In this document: positions 1 to 11,289 of the stretch, piece after piece
Layout of the letters: the number at the start of each line of letters is the position of its first letter
Numbering within the stretch: the first letter of the stretch is position 1
Assembly (NCBI GenBank): GCA_963556495.2
Contig: OY747707.1
Location: forward strand, 5,019,001-5,083,000
Direction: 5' to 3'
From: Valencia hispanica
Taxonomy: Eukaryota; Chordata; Actinopteri; Cyprinodontiformes; Valenciidae
Length of the DNA: 64,000 nt
Position numbers and translations under genes: made by a program
The notes under the pieces: model-generated
Told to the model about the DNA's origin: nothing
Databases searched by the model: none
Seen by the model: only the letters and a program-made list of their open reading frames with translations

Positions 1-118
1 CTGACCACAGCCATCATCATCTACAACAACTCCTTAAAGAATTAATTATATGAGCTATACCAACACTTAATTTCCCTCTGGGATCAATAAAGTATTTATG
101 AATTTGAATTGAATTGAA
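1..118 (+). mobile_element. LINE 3' end (Rex1-like tail)
   Basis: The segment ends in 'AATTTCCCTCTGGGATCAAT' followed by an AAAGTATTT stretch and a GAATTGAATTGAA tail. The reverse complement of the same tail is seen at about 33.42-33.54 kb, and related forms at 8.45 and 49.39 kb, so this is the 3' end of a dispersed non-LTR retrotransposon. Only the 3' untranslated end lies in the window. The clade (Rex1/CR1 group) is inferred from the coding remnants next to the minus-strand copies. Confidence 0.6.
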
Positions 119-299
119 CTAAAATGCTGCATTCCCGTCAGAAAAAAAACATAACTGCCATTGGCACCAAACATCAGATATCACAAATGGTTCTTACAGT
201 AAATCAACAACTTATGGGCGGAGGCCTAGCAAGCATTTCGGAAGTGGGGAGGATGTGAGTTGGCTGGGATGGGATCACATCACATGTAGTCTACATGTG

Positions 300-1380
300 A
301 TGTGGGGCTTTTCTACCAAAAAAGAACCGGTGTTAGTCCGGCGCTGGTGCCAGAGCCGGTTCTTTCAAAGAACTGGTTGCTTTTCCGCTGCCCCCGTCGG
401 TGCTGCATCATAACGTCGTCCTAAAGTGTCCTAAACACCCACATGGGGAAAAGAAAACAAGAAGTGTGCAACCAGAGAGAAAGATTTTAACAACGAAGGA
501 GTTTATCGTGGTCTTGCAAGTGCTGGTGTTGTGCTTCCGCACTTTCCTGGATTTGCAAAGATGTGTCCATAACATGTTCTTGGTGCACCGTCAACAGTTG
601 ATTACATTTGCAGAGAAAGGTAAATATGCAACATCACCGCAACCAGGGGTTACGTGAACCGAATATTTTCCGTATTTGACCTCTTTTTTGTTTGTTTTAA
701 CAATGCAGGAAAAATCTGAAGGCCATCCGTCATTTTGACAGATTGCAATTCACACCTCCGACCAATTGATGCAGACGCTCAGACATTTTCAACTTTACGC
801 ACGGATTACGGGTAACTAAATCAATCAAACATAAAGATTCCCATGAGAGCATGTGAGCATCATCTCATCTCAGACCTTGGACACCGTACTCAATAAATCT
901 CGCTATAGGCATGGAGCGCATCTGTGACTGCACCGTACACAGACCGGTGGTGACAGATCGCTGCAGCTTAACTACAGATGCAGAAGGAGTGCATGCAGGG
1001 GGATTTCCTGCTGCTGAAGCGATCAGAAAAGCCCTCGTTCAGGGAGTTTTGCCAAATTCTGATCAATGCAATTGTGGAAATATTCCCTGAATTTAAAACT
1101 TTGGATGAAGTAGTATTTTTAATTCCCGTCTCCAGTGTGGCAACAAAGCGCAGATTCAGCCTCCATTATACACAAGAGGGAGCGCAGTTCAGGCCACAGC
1201 AGGTGAAATGTTCATAAATAATACATGTGGCTTAGTAATCTGCTCAGTGTGTGATGGGACAGTGTGCATTCACTGTTTAGTTTGAATATCATTGAAATCA
1301 GTTTGTCATGATTATCATTTAAAATTTGGACATGTAAAATAGATTATAATTGAATTTTTTAGACCTTGTCAATCTAAATG
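300..1380 (+). mobile_element. hAT-like transposon remnant with transposase C-terminal fragment
   Basis: A reading frame at 978-1217 encodes 79 residues including 'LIPVSSVATKRRFSLHY', which resembles the C-terminal hAT dimerisation region (pattern P-S-S-x-x-x-E-R-x-F-S). Upstream, at 640-700, lies 'CAACCAGGGGTTACGTGAAC' followed by ATATTTTCCGTATTTGACC. This is repeated at 29.13 kb on the same strand and at 33.2 kb on the other strand, each time near a related sequence. The canonical glutamate is replaced by lysine in this copy and the frame is short, so it is a dead fragment. Boundaries are approximate; 310-400 (GAACCGGT and GAGCCGGTTCTTT) may belong to another hAT end. Confidence 0.5.
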
Positions 1381-1437
1381 ACCCACAACAAAAAATTCTT
1401 GCACGACCTTTGACTGCAACGTCATCCTGCGAACAGT

Positions 1438-1622
1438 TTAGCTCGCCAGCTAAATATTTAGTTAAAGCTAAATATTGGAAAATTAAACGTTTATTTGCAT
1501 ATTAAATGTTTATCTCCAAGCTAAATATTTAGTTAACAAGCGAAACATTTGGTTTACATATTTGGCTACATATTTAGCTCCGAACTAAATACTAAATTAG
1601 CAATCTAAATATTTAGTTTGAT
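1438..1622. repeat. Fragment of the TAAATATTTAG palindromic repeat family
   Basis: About 185 bases contain repeated CTAAATATTTAG and close variants such as GCTAAATATTTAGTTAA. The motif is the same as in the arrays at 26, 38-39, 43 and 44-46 kb. No terminal inverted repeats of the full element are visible here, so this is an isolated, decayed piece. Confidence 0.7.
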
Positions 1623-3329
1623 TCACTGCAGACTCAGTTTGGTGGCTCAGATTTAGTGCCACAGAAGTATCGTTTTGGAGCAAAACTGCTTGAAAAGTGA
1701 AGGTCTTAAAACATCCACATCCATTCTTCAGGGTTCCATCAATTCAAAGCAATTCATCAAGGTTTCTGAGGCAGCGAAGCAGCACCCTGGTTTCAGTATA
1801 CCTCCCCCTCTCTCCTTAGACCCCATTCTTCCCTCTTTACACCTCCACCTATCTCTTTTTAAACCCCACCCTGCTTTATTTATGCTCTCAGCCCTCGTTT
1901 TCTACCCCCACCATTCTGTCTATACCCCTTCCTCTCTCTTTGCACCCCCCCCCTCTCCACTCTTTATACCTCCACACTTTGACAGGTGCAGATATCTGAG
2001 AATCGCTCCACTGTGGGACTATGTCTAGGGTTGGGGGTGCCCACTCTTCACATTCTTGGGAAACACTCTGGGGGCTTTGCCGTGGCTCATGTGAAACTTT
2101 GTCCGCGTTGAATAAATGGAAAGAATGAAGAATTTTATTTGAAGTAATCCAAAACTTCCTCTTGTGTTCGGGGCGCAGAGAGTGAGAGATAAAGTTTACC
2201 CTGCAGGTCGGGTCGCGCTGTTTCGGGTAAGGTGACGCTGTAGGCGGACACGGTCTGAAAGCATGTTCCGCTGAGAGCTGAAACTTTGCTTGGGAGTAAA
2301 CTGAACTGAGTTGTTTTGCAAGACGACGACTTAAATGAGACTAAGAGCACTGGATCGGTCAGTGGAGATATTTCAATGTGTTTATTAGAGTTATTCAGCA
2401 AATTTGGATGCAAACATTTCCTTCTGGTTCAGGGACTTCATTTCGGAGAAGATCATCGTGACTTTCTGGAGCTCTTGAGTTCGTTCCAACTCTAACGGAG
2501 GTAGGCTACTGTTTTGCTCTGTGAAAGTCTGCATCAGCAGCTTTCTGCTTCAGTTGCTGACCACTAAAACTGGTCTACATCTGTCAATCTAAATGCGGCT
2601 CTCAGAGCTTCTGGGAATCCCTAATGCTCAGCATCCTGAAGGCTGTTTGGCAGCGGAAGCCGGGCGGTGTGACGACGACAGGTGTACGGTAACAGCGGCG
2701 CGGACGCTGCAGAAAGGCGAGAAAAGAACGAGGACCCGTGCACACGTCGTCATGTTGCTCCACGTTTCTGTTATTCAGTGAGTAGAGCATTATTAGACTT
2801 GCATGTTGTAAATAGTGTGCATGTTTAAGGTTTAAAACGTTTTGCAGCTTGTGCATCCATGGCGACGTAAACAGACTCGCCGTGACAGCCGTACTTCCTT
2901 TGCCCTTGGATTTGACACCAGTGGTTTGTGGACTTAGCTTTATGCTAAATCTGTCACTTGGACCCTGGAAGAGTCCAGCTGGTTAGGACGATCTCATTTG
3001 CTCGTCCGATTCAGGGTTTGGTTTGTTTGTCTCATTGTAAACTGAAGAAAAGACCTTTTAAAAAGGTGCTGTAAGATGTAATAAAAAAGTGATATCTGGT
3101 GAGGAAGAAATTAGGACAGCCCTACTTTTATTCATTCATTCACTTAAAAATTTAGTTTGGTGCTTCTGACTGCTAAAATAAGAGTGAACACCATAGTGAG
3201 ATCCAAAATGCTGTCTGAGGCCTTCAGAAGACTGTAGCAGCTTATGTGTCAAGTAAGCAATCTAAAGAACTCTCTAAATATTTTAATTTCACCCAACAAA
3301 AAATATTCAGAAGAACTGCCAACAAGCAG
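1623..3329. other. Intergenic; locally CpG-rich, no recognised gene
   Basis: No known domain or transposon signature is visible. The part from about 2150 to 2790 is less AT-rich, holds several CpGs and has short open frames on both strands. One plus-strand frame starts at 2593 (62 codons) and contains a possible donor, GACAG|GTGTAC, near 2680. This could be an unannotated promoter or first exon, but the coding evidence is weak. 1800-1980 is a pyrimidine-rich run. Confidence 0.3.
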
Positions 3330-4290
3330 GTCTGCCTGTCCAAGTAAGTTTACCCTGAGAGCAGACAGCAAGATGCTAAAACCTCTTTAGATTCTTTACC
3401 TTCCCACGGCCAAGATGACTTAATAAAGTACAGACCTATATCTAACCTTCCTTTCTTATCCAAAGTCCTTGAGAAAATAGTTGCTAATCAAGTTTGTGAG
3501 CATCTAAACAGTAATGAGCTGTTTGAAGAGTTTCAGTCAGAGTTTTAGAGCTCATCATAGCACTGAAACAGCACCGGTGAAGGTTACTAATGATATTCTC
3601 ATAGCCTCAGATAATGGACATGTGATCCAGGTGAACTTTTTCGGTACCGGTAGTGGATGCTGACTTGTTGCTGGAGCTACAGTTCTGATGAATATTAAAC
3701 AGAGAGATCACATTTCCCCTGTTTCATCTTTCCCTCATCAATAATAATGCCTTGCATTTATATAGCGCTTTTGGAGACCTTCAAAGCACTTTACAACTCC
3801 ATCATTCATTCACTCTCACATTGGTGGAAGCAAGCCACATACTGACTGAAGCGAGGCTGCCGTTTTGCGGCAGAAGTGTCTTGCTCAAGGCATGTAGCAG
3901 GCAGAAGCAGGAATTGAACCCACGATTTCTGGGTTGCATGCCAACAGCTCTACCACTGAGCCATAGCCGCTTCATTGGCTCCCTGTTAAATCCAGAATAG
4001 AATCGAAGATCCTCCTTCTTCCATATAAAGCCCTTAATAATCAGCTCCATCATACATCAAAGATCTAATTGTTCCTTATGTTCCTAACAGAGCCCTTTGC
4101 TCTCAGACTGCAGGTTTACTTGTAGTTCCTAGGATTTCTAAAAGTAGAATGGGAGGCAGATCTTTTAGTTATCATTGGATATGATTGGAATGTTTGTGTG
4201 ATTGTTTTGAAATGACATGTCTTGTAAAGTGCCTTGATATTGCGTCTGTTGTGAATCAGCGGTATATAAATAAACTGAATTGAATTAAAA
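3330..4290 (+). mobile_element. L2-clade LINE fragment, interrupted by a SINE
   Basis: Bases 3410-3660 encode the start of an L2-type reverse transcriptase, including YRPISNLPFLSKVLEKIVANQ with stop codons further on. Bases 3975-4290 encode the end of the same kind of protein (ALNNQ.PSYIKDLIVPY.PNRALRSQ) and finish with the tail GTAAAGTGCCTTGATATTGC...ATAAATAAACTGAATTGAATT. The two halves are separated by an opposite-strand SINE at 3741-3972. The central RT catalytic region is missing, so the copy is dead. Confidence 0.75.
3741..3972 (-). mobile_element. tRNA-derived SINE inserted in the LINE
   Basis: Read on the minus strand, the head contains an A-box-like TGGCTCAGTGGTAGAGC and a B-box-like GGGTTCAATTCC about 35 bases later, the internal polymerase III promoter of a tRNA-derived SINE. 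The tail (GTGCTTTGAAGG...AAAAGCGCTATATAAATGCA) resembles LINE L2 3' ends, as expected for a SINE that borrows LINE machinery. It lies between the two halves of an L2 copy in the opposite orientation, so it is the younger insertion. Confidence 0.75.
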
Positions 4291-4294
4291 TTTC

Positions 4295-6185
4295 AAAGAA
4301 GTCTCCCGGAATCATTCAATCTCATCCTGGCCCTACAGATGTGCAGCTTAGGTTGAGGTTGGAATCTCTTAGTCTAGATTTTATTGAAAACTTATAGAGG
4401 TTTTAGTCACCAACTGTAAAATTTAAAAGTCTCAAATTTGAAAAGTTTTATGAAATTTCTGTTTCGCTGTTTCATGTCTTGTGATAATAGTGAATAATGC
4501 ATTGTTTTACGTTGTATTTGTTGGCTTGTTTTGCACTTTGCACACTGTGCTGTATCTCATCTTGGCCAGGACATCCTTGCAAAAGAGATTTTCTAATCTC
4601 AATCGATATTCCTTCTGAATAAATAAGCAGGACAATCAGAAAGAGACTGCACAAATTACGATTTTTATTTTATTACTGGCTAAATAGCCTAACTGAAATT
4701 ATTGCGGTTAGGGAGTCATTTGCAGCCATTGGAATATTTCTGTTTGGCCTGACGATGCAAATTTGGCCCTTTTGTTTTTATATTATAACAAGTAGGGCCT
4801 GAAACATGCAGCAACTTTTTATTCTTAAAAACAATAAAAAGAACAGCAGGGAAAAGAAAGTTGTCATTTTTGTTTCCGGGAATAAACGAAAAATATTTTT
4901 TAGACCAACAAAATTGAAAACATTCGACCCAAAAAGTTTGGAAACTTTACACCTTTCTGGTTTTAAGGCAAATGTCTGAGATCCTTTTTGGTTCAACAAT
5001 AATTCCCTCTTTTCTATTTTGCTTCATAACATATTGAATTCTTAATTTTTTTGTTGAGCAGATAAAAAAAAAAAGTATTAACATACAAATTATTGTTGCA
5101 TTTTTAATATTAATAAAAAAGGCCCTAACTTACTGAGTTTGGACCCCCTGGCTCTATTTAGACAAAAAAAAGCTCTGCTACTTTTTTATATTTAGCTTTC
5201 ACAATGCTAGTCATTTTCATTTTAACAGTAGTTTTTAGCCATCTTTACATCTACTTGAAAACACTGAAAGGAACATTTCCCAACAGATGTACAGAAAATT
5301 TATGGCGTGATTCAAAACGTCCAGGTTTCAGCAGGATTATCTCATTTTATTGTATAATAGTTTGTTGCTCTTGCCTCTTGGAGACAAAAGCGGGTTTTCC
5401 TGTCAGGTCTGTCACTCAGCTCCACGAACTGGAATGCTTAACGATACGGCCACTTCCTCCCTGTTCAGCAGGCGAGGCGGGAAGACGGAGGCCTGCTTGT
5501 GGAGCCGGCTGTCTAGGACGGCTCCTAACAAGACGAACTGCAGCGTGCGTCTCTTCAATCACACACGGGAAAAGTTTGTCTCAGCTGCTGGGCGCTGACA
5601 GGACCAGAGTCTTCCTGCGATTGTGCACAAACTCTGTGGTAAAATGTATGTTTTTGCTGCTTGTAGCTGCAGAGATAACAGTTATTTACCCCTTAAAACA
5701 TCAGGGAAAATAAACCGCAAGCATGTGAGTGCTGGTTTAAAAACACTTGTTATGAATCTGATCTTCAAAGCCCTAAAACAGCTTAAAGAAAGAGTTTAGA
5801 CTCCTTTTTTTCTTTTTTATTTAACCCCCAAAATCAGCTGTAATAATCTGGATTACTTTCAAAATAACTCCCTTTTATTCCCATTTTGATTTAATGTTCA
5901 CCCTTATAAATCTCTAATAAAGCTTTTGATGAACTCACCAGTAAAGCATCATGTGAGACTAAAGTGTAAAATCACTTCTGATGTGCATTTTAACAGGATA
6001 CAAAAAGAGACTTTCAGCCTGTTAAAGGTTAAACCCCCAGGAAACAGATATCAAGGCCTGTTAGATAAACATCCTTTCCGGTGTTACAGAGTCCTGTCTC
6101 TCGTGTGCAGCCTGTGGAAACTGGATGATGGTCTAAAATATCTCATTAGAGGCTACAGACACAGAAGAGAAGAAAGTCCTGCGGC
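4295..6185. other. Intergenic, no recognised gene
   Basis: AT-rich sequence with homopolymer runs. A frame at 5204-5713 (169 codons) is the longest, overlapped by an 82-codon frame at 5350-5598, in a locally GC-richer stretch at 5400-5640. Neither shows a recognisable domain, and the first begins in low-complexity sequence. I do not call a gene. Confidence 0.4.
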
Positions 6186-6189
6186 CTCG

Positions 6190-6330
6190 AAATCAATCAA
6201 TCAAATTTATTTATGAAGGACTTAAAAACATTGCGATGAACAAAAGTGTTGTACAGTAAGCAAAGTAAAAGATTGCGATGGCAGGAATGAAAACAATGTT
6301 AGAAACATAAAGCAAAGATTAGCATTAGAA
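6190..6330 (-). mobile_element. LINE/SINE 3' tail, (CAATCAAT)-type
   Basis: The start AATCAATCAATCAAATTTAT followed by GTTGTACAGTAAGCAAAG is the reverse complement of a common fish retroelement 3' end (CTTTACTGTACAAC...ATAAATTTGATTGATTGATT). Only the terminal part is present and no coding remnant is seen next to it. Confidence 0.45.
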
Positions 6331-6744
6331 TAGACACCAATAAAACAAAGTTATTGATGGAGGCTGCTTGATTTGTAGAGGTGAACTGTTCCACAGTCAG
6401 TGGATTAACTTGCAGCAAGATAAAACTGAATTATTGCCTTCAGTTGTTGGGTGTTACATTACGGATATCAGTTACGCAGTCATGTAATGCATTACTTTGG
6501 CAACCTGGCAGAGGCGAAGAGGAGCACAAGGTGACATTTTACAGATGGGCGTATGCACATTACTTTGTTGCGAGAAAGGACAAAAACATGACAGCTGTGT
6601 TCAAGCCATGCCCGGGCCATAATCAACTGTCTACAGCTGCAAACTCAACATCAAATCTTTCCAAAACACTTACAAAGACAACACACAAGCGCCAAGGTAG
6701 TTGCTTCAGTTAAATAGCTTCCTAACAATGACCAACCACTTTCA

Positions 6745-7250
6745 TGTTTCCGTGCTCACCACAGCACTGAGACTGCCCTCGTAAAAATGTTCAATGACAT
6801 CCCCATAAATACAGGCCACAGTGCTGCTACTTTTGGACCTCAGTGCAGCATTTGACACTGTTGATCATGATATACTATTGAAACGACTGGAGAGCTGGGT
6901 CGGACTTTTTAGGTCCAAATATAATTACTTCAGTTTTGTTTCTGTTCAGCTGGAGAAAGTTATGGCACATCCATCCATTGATTTGCTCGATGCATTCACT
7001 TTGGCCTGAATGGGTTCAAAGTCCCCTGGTAACATTGTAATATAAAGCTGAGTGTCATCTGCGTAGTTATGGTAGCTAAACTTATTGGTTGTTATAATCT
7101 GGGTAAGTGGAAGCATGTATATATTAAATAGGAAGGGGCCCCAGGATGGAGCCCTGGGGGACCCCACATGTGATTTCTGTCTGTTTCGATGAAAAGTTGT
7201 CCCTGTTCTTTAAGACGTATTCTCCAGATTAGGATGTCATGTATCGGAAC
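6745..7250. mobile_element. L2-like LINE fragment split by an inversion
   Basis: Bases 6745-6905 on the plus strand encode RT motif A ([20 protein letters not shown]...SWVG). From about 6912 to 7250 the sequence continues as L2 on the minus strand, encoding 'PFLFNIYMLPLTQ' and the catalytic box YADDTQLYITM, then MDGCAI. In an intact L2 these two pieces are adjacent in the same orientation (compare 50.1-50.5 kb), so the 3' piece is inverted relative to the 5' piece. There are stop codons and a frameshift; the copy is inactive. Confidence 0.75.
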
Positions 7251-7299
7251 AACACAGAGGTTTAAAATGACATTTTGTCTGGTTTTTGGTAACATTTTG

Positions 7300-8440
7300 T
7301 CATGTTAGAACCACAAATTCAGTATTTTCAGAATTTTACTGGGATTCAATACTGCAAACAAATGTAATGCAGAACTGAAATGAAGTGGGAGGAAAATGAT
7401 GCATAGTGTACAATGTCCATATGGGGAAAGTATCTACTAGAAATTGCAGATAAGAGGATGATAATATGAGCAAGGAAACAATAAAAGACATGACTTAAAA
7501 ACATGCTCTTCTGAAACTTGATTTTGTCCTTCTTCTGATTGTTATCCCCAGATGTTCCTTTACTTGCTACAACCACAATAATGTTCATGTTTAATCCATC
7601 TGATAAGAGCTTCTAGTAAACAGGGAAGGGATTGTTTACAGAAACCCCGGATCCCTCGTTCGTCCTTCGCTCACACTTGAACGTAATAAAGGAAACGATA
7701 TTGAATTGAGCTCGGCTGCGGTGTGGGAGTGCTGCTGGGATTCTGTGTCAGAGAACAGGATGTGTTTAAACCTCAGATGAGAAGAAATAAAGATGCTGAC
7801 TCAAAACATCAATTTATATTCATGCACTCACACCGAATCTGACGGAGCAGAAGAGAGAAGGAGGCGTTTCAAGATGCACATATGTTCTTTAAGGCAGTTC
7901 AGACTGAATGTAAGACTTAAAAACATCATGAATACATAATAAAAGAACAGAATTATTTTCTCATGAAACCATATTGTTGCAGAAACTTATCGAAGACCTT
8001 TCTGAAGAAAATGAAGTAAAAAAGTCTGTTTTTAACCCCTGACCCCATATATAAAGCACCTGAACTCATTTACTCACATCGTGAACAGTTTCCCCTAATA
8101 TGACCAACCAGCAGCTAAGCTTCACACTTACCTCTTTTAACAACAGTGTGTGACTCAAAAACTACTTCTGGAGAGATCCTGAAAAACTAATAAAAGAGTC
8201 TGTTTTTCACTCTGGACGTTTTGCTTGTTGAAACCCGCAACGTTTCACCCAAACCCCAGGGTTCCAGCAGAAGCGGTGTGGCGTTCCTCCTGGCGGTGGT
8301 TAGGATCAGTCACAGAGAGCGAGGAAAATCACAGGAATTTGACTCCACTTTGGTTTCTGGACTTTAGAAATACACACTGTGTCCTTTTGGTGAGCCTAAC
8401 TGATTTTAAAGAGAAAGATTGGTTTAAGGTAAGGACAGTA
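7300..8440. other. Intergenic, nothing recognised
   Basis: AT-rich DNA without long open frames, repeats or RNA-gene signatures that I can recognise. Confidence 0.5.
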
Positions 8441-8444
8441 ATTC

Positions 8445-8590
8445 AATTCAGAAATATTTAATTTATCCCAAATGAAAATTAAGTGTTGTCATACTGGTAT
8501 CATCTAAATATCTTCAAAGAGTCGTTGTGGACGGTGATGCTTTGGGCAGGAAGGATCTCTGGTAGCATCCAGCCTCACAGAAAATCTGAA
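8445..8590 (-). mobile_element. Rex1-like LINE 3' end
   Basis: TAATTCAATTCAGAAATATT followed by an AAATTAAGTGTTGTCATACT stretch and GGAAGGATCTCTGGTAGCAT matches, with divergence, the minus-strand LINE ends at 33.42-33.70 kb and 49.39-49.60 kb. On the minus strand the last codons resemble YQRSFLPKA, the C-terminal tail seen in the other copies. Confidence 0.55.
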
Positions 8591-9080
8591 GCCCAAGTCA
8601 CACACTGTAGGATTAGTCCAAGTAGAGTCCAAGTCCCAAAAGTAATTTTCCAGTCCAAGTCATCATTATCACCTGAGTGCAAGTCAAAGATAACAGAGCA
8701 GGGTGTAGATTTTAAAACTAGAATAATGGCAGCCATACATGGTTTACTCATGTCACCAAGCTAACACAGTAGCATGTGCAAAATAATAAAACATGCTTAG
8801 TAAATTTGAAAACAAATCATCAACACGTCACCCATACGATTCTAAAGGTTTTGGGAAGTTGTTATTAAATTTCTCCAGTAATCTAATCTAATATAAGAAG
8901 CTAACATTAGCATCGGCTACATGCTAATTCCAAGAATAGCAATTTTACATGTATGAGTCCAAGTCCTAACGTCGCAGGTCCGAATCCAAGTGCAAGTCAT
9001 CAGTATGCTGCTCAAGTCAAGTCCCAAGTCCCTCAAAAGTGACTCGAGTCCAGGATTCGAGTCCTCCTTCCCTGCCATCA
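8590..9080. repeat. AGTCCAAGTC-rich MITE-like repeat
   Basis: Both ends of this segment contain clustered copies of AGTCCAAGTC and relatives (8598-8670 and 8955-9060), including AAGTGACTCGAGTCC and GATTCGAGTCC. Such AAGTC-rich ends are typical of a non-autonomous DNA transposon seen in fish. I cannot define exact termini or a target duplication. Confidence 0.45.
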
Positions 9081-9199
9081 TGACACACTAACAGCTCAAC
9101 ATCCAGCAGGAGAGACCATATTCCACAGTAACATGTCCTGGACGACCCCTTCAGCTTTTGGTAAGCACTGCTAATCCACCTCATTTTCTTTTGACGCTC

Positions 9200-9740
9200 C
9201 TCTTTAAAGGTGCGATATGTAAGAATAAAATATTGTGCTCAAATGTGAGTACTGCAGTCCATGTAAAAAAACAAAAGAGTCTACTCGCAGCCACTCGCCC
9301 CCCTCCCCTTCGTGAGTTTCACGCAGGGTTGCCAGTTACGGATGAGCGGCAGAAGATTCAAGATGACGAGCCAAAACGAGTCGTACAGAGTAAGATGATG
9401 AGTAGACAAATACATTTCACTCCAATATCGAGTTGTTGGTTATTGAAAAAAAGTAGCTTGAGATATTTATATAGCCGACTCAGGGCCGCTTGTGTTACTG
9501 GCTTCGATTATGTCCACAGCGCTGATGCTCTCTGCCGATTGGTGTCAAATTACAAATGCTGGCCGAGTGTTTGTGTTGAAGACCTGGCAACCTTGCAGGC
9601 TCACATGTGTTTGGCTCCGGAACCAGGAAGTACAGAGGCGGGACAGATTTTTTCAACTCGTCTGGGTTTTGGGGATGTAGTTTAGGTATAATTATGTATT
9701 ATCAATGTATTATTAGATTTATGTCCCTTTTTATACACTA
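9200..9740. repeat. MITE-like element with GGTGCGATATGTAAGAA end
   Basis: The left end TTTAAAGGTGCGATATGTAA is closely related to the reverse complement of the right end of the element at 13.56-14.28 kb (TTAAAGTAGCTGTATGTAAG), so both belong to one non-autonomous family. The interior is moderately GC-rich with an open frame of 175 codons (9158-9685) that has no recognised domain and starts outside the element. The right end is not clear. Confidence 0.45.
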
Positions 9741-10620
9741 AATGTAAATATCAGGTTTGATGCACAGATAAAATTATCTTAATTTGCTCAAAACTAAACT
9801 TCAAACGGTAACTGAAGCTCGAACTATGAGAGAAAGCTGCTGAATATCTTCACTGATTGCTGAATGTTGTTGATGATGACATGAAAAGAGTTCAGTCGTG
9901 TTTGTCCGACACAGAAATCTCTTCTTCTGGTGCCGATGCTGCATGGATGACTCATCACAACAATGACTAACAGAACATGACCCGCGAGCTCCCTTCAAGT
10001 GACAGTTAACTCTGAATATAATCAGCTTTCATACTGTTGCATGATGAGAAAAAAAAGCCCACCCACACAGCTCAGGAATAGTTTCAGGGACAGACCTCCA
10101 AGTGTTCATCATTTACAGATCTTCTGAAGGCCCGGAGAACTTTATTTTAACATGGTGGTAACAAAAACTTGTGGACCTCACAGGATAAAGGTGTTAAAAG
10201 ACATTTTCTCTCACTGGATGAGATTCACGCCTGAATCGAAAGGCTGGATTCCCTCCTTGGCACATCCAGGCCTGGTCATCAACCATTCATTTGATTCAGC
10301 TGTGGTGCAGCAGGGATGGGATTCAAAGACCGGAGTCCCTACCCCTGATAAGGACTGGAGAAACACTTTCTGACTCATCTATTGTCACCAACTACCTCAT
10401 CTTATCTCTGACAGCAAATGTAATCTGTGATCTCATTAGTAATCACTTCTAAGATGGAAATACTTCAGCTGTAAAATGTAGGTGTGGAGTCACTGTTTTT
10501 GGTGGCACCATGTTTTGATTTGATTCTGATTTGTTTTGTTCATCATCTTTCTGGTTTAGGGGTTGCTTTTTTGCTCATACTATTTATTTCTTTTTACTTT
10601 TTGATAGTTGTTTTGATGTG
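9741..10620. other. Intergenic, nothing recognised
   Basis: No repeat termini or coding domain recognised. Bases 10484-10620 hold a short hydrophobic frame in T-rich sequence, which I regard as chance. Confidence 0.45.
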
Positions 10621-10629
10621 TAACCATGG

Positions 10630-10866
10630 CCACAAGTTCCTGATTCTACTACCTGAACTACAGTAAAAGAAATCCAAGATGAGTTGAAAAGGAGGCTTCA
10701 TGGATGCAGAGCGGAGACAGAAGGAGGTAGTTCAAACCATCAACGATCATATCCCCTACTCCAACGTCTCTCTAACCATACGGCCAGATGGAGATTTAAA
10801 GAGGAGGGGCAAAAGCAAAGGAGCTGGATTAGCAATACTTGCCAACAACTGACTGTGTCATCCAGG
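10630..10866 (+). mobile_element. LINE endonuclease-domain fragment
   Basis: Translated on the plus strand, about 10720-10866 gives a 'TIRPDGDLKRRGKSKGAGLA' type of sequence followed by ILANN and CHPG with a stop. This resembles the end of the apurinic-type endonuclease domain of L2/Rex1 LINEs (R-G-K-x-G-G-G-x-x-x-x-x-N). It is cut on the right by a DNA transposon end. Confidence 0.5.
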
Positions 10867-11028
10867 ATATATACACTGCTCAAAAAAAATAAAGGGAACG
10901 CTAAAATAGCAGATCCTAGATCTGAATGAATGAAATATTCTTATTCAATACTTTGCTCTTTACTCTTTCCAAAGTGCAGACAACAAAATCACACAGAAAT
11001 TATCAATGGAAATCAACTTTATTGGTCT
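10867..11028 (+). mobile_element. DNA transposon terminal fragment (CACTGCTCAAAAAAA type)
   Basis: TATACACTGCTCAAAAAAAA followed by TAAAGGGAACGCTAAAATAG matches, from memory, the inverted-repeat end of a DNA transposon common in fish, next to a TA dinucleotide. Only one end and about 160 bases are present, joined directly to LINE sequence on both sides. I do not assign the superfamily. Confidence 0.5.
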
Positions 11029-11287
11029 GGAGACAAGGAGGAGCTGAGAGCTGTGCAGAAGAGACTAACATGGAAAACAAGGCGAGGGAAGAACATCTAC
11101 AGGAAGAAGATGGAGGACCAGCTGCAGCAGGACATGTATCATATGTTTTGTGTGTGCTTCATGCTGTTTTTACCTTATCCCAAATTCATGTCTGCTTTTG
11201 AGTAATGTTTTTATATGTCATATGCTCTGTGTATGTTATTCCTGAAAGTGCGCTGTACAAATAAAATTGCCTTGCCTTGCCTTGCAG
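11029..11287 (+). mobile_element. LINE fragment with (TTGCC)n tail
   Basis: Bases 11035-11130 encode EELRAVQKRLTWKTRRGKN followed by IYRKKMEDQLQQ, typical of the linker between endonuclease and RT in CR1/L2/Rex1-type LINEs. The segment then jumps to the 3' tail AAGTGCGCTGTACAAATAAA ending ATTGCCTTGCCTTGCCTTG, the same tail as the L2 copies at 19.27, 31.22 and 42.5 kb. The RT domain is deleted. Confidence 0.6.
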
Positions 11288-11289
11288 GA

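Noticed and set aside
5204..5713. 169-codon plus-strand frame as a host gene
   Set aside because: No domain, a chance-like composition, and a second overlapping frame over the same GC-richer part.
6745..7250. Twin-priming as the cause of the L2 inversion
   Set aside because: Twin priming inverts the 5' part upstream of a sense 3' part; here the order and orientation are the opposite.
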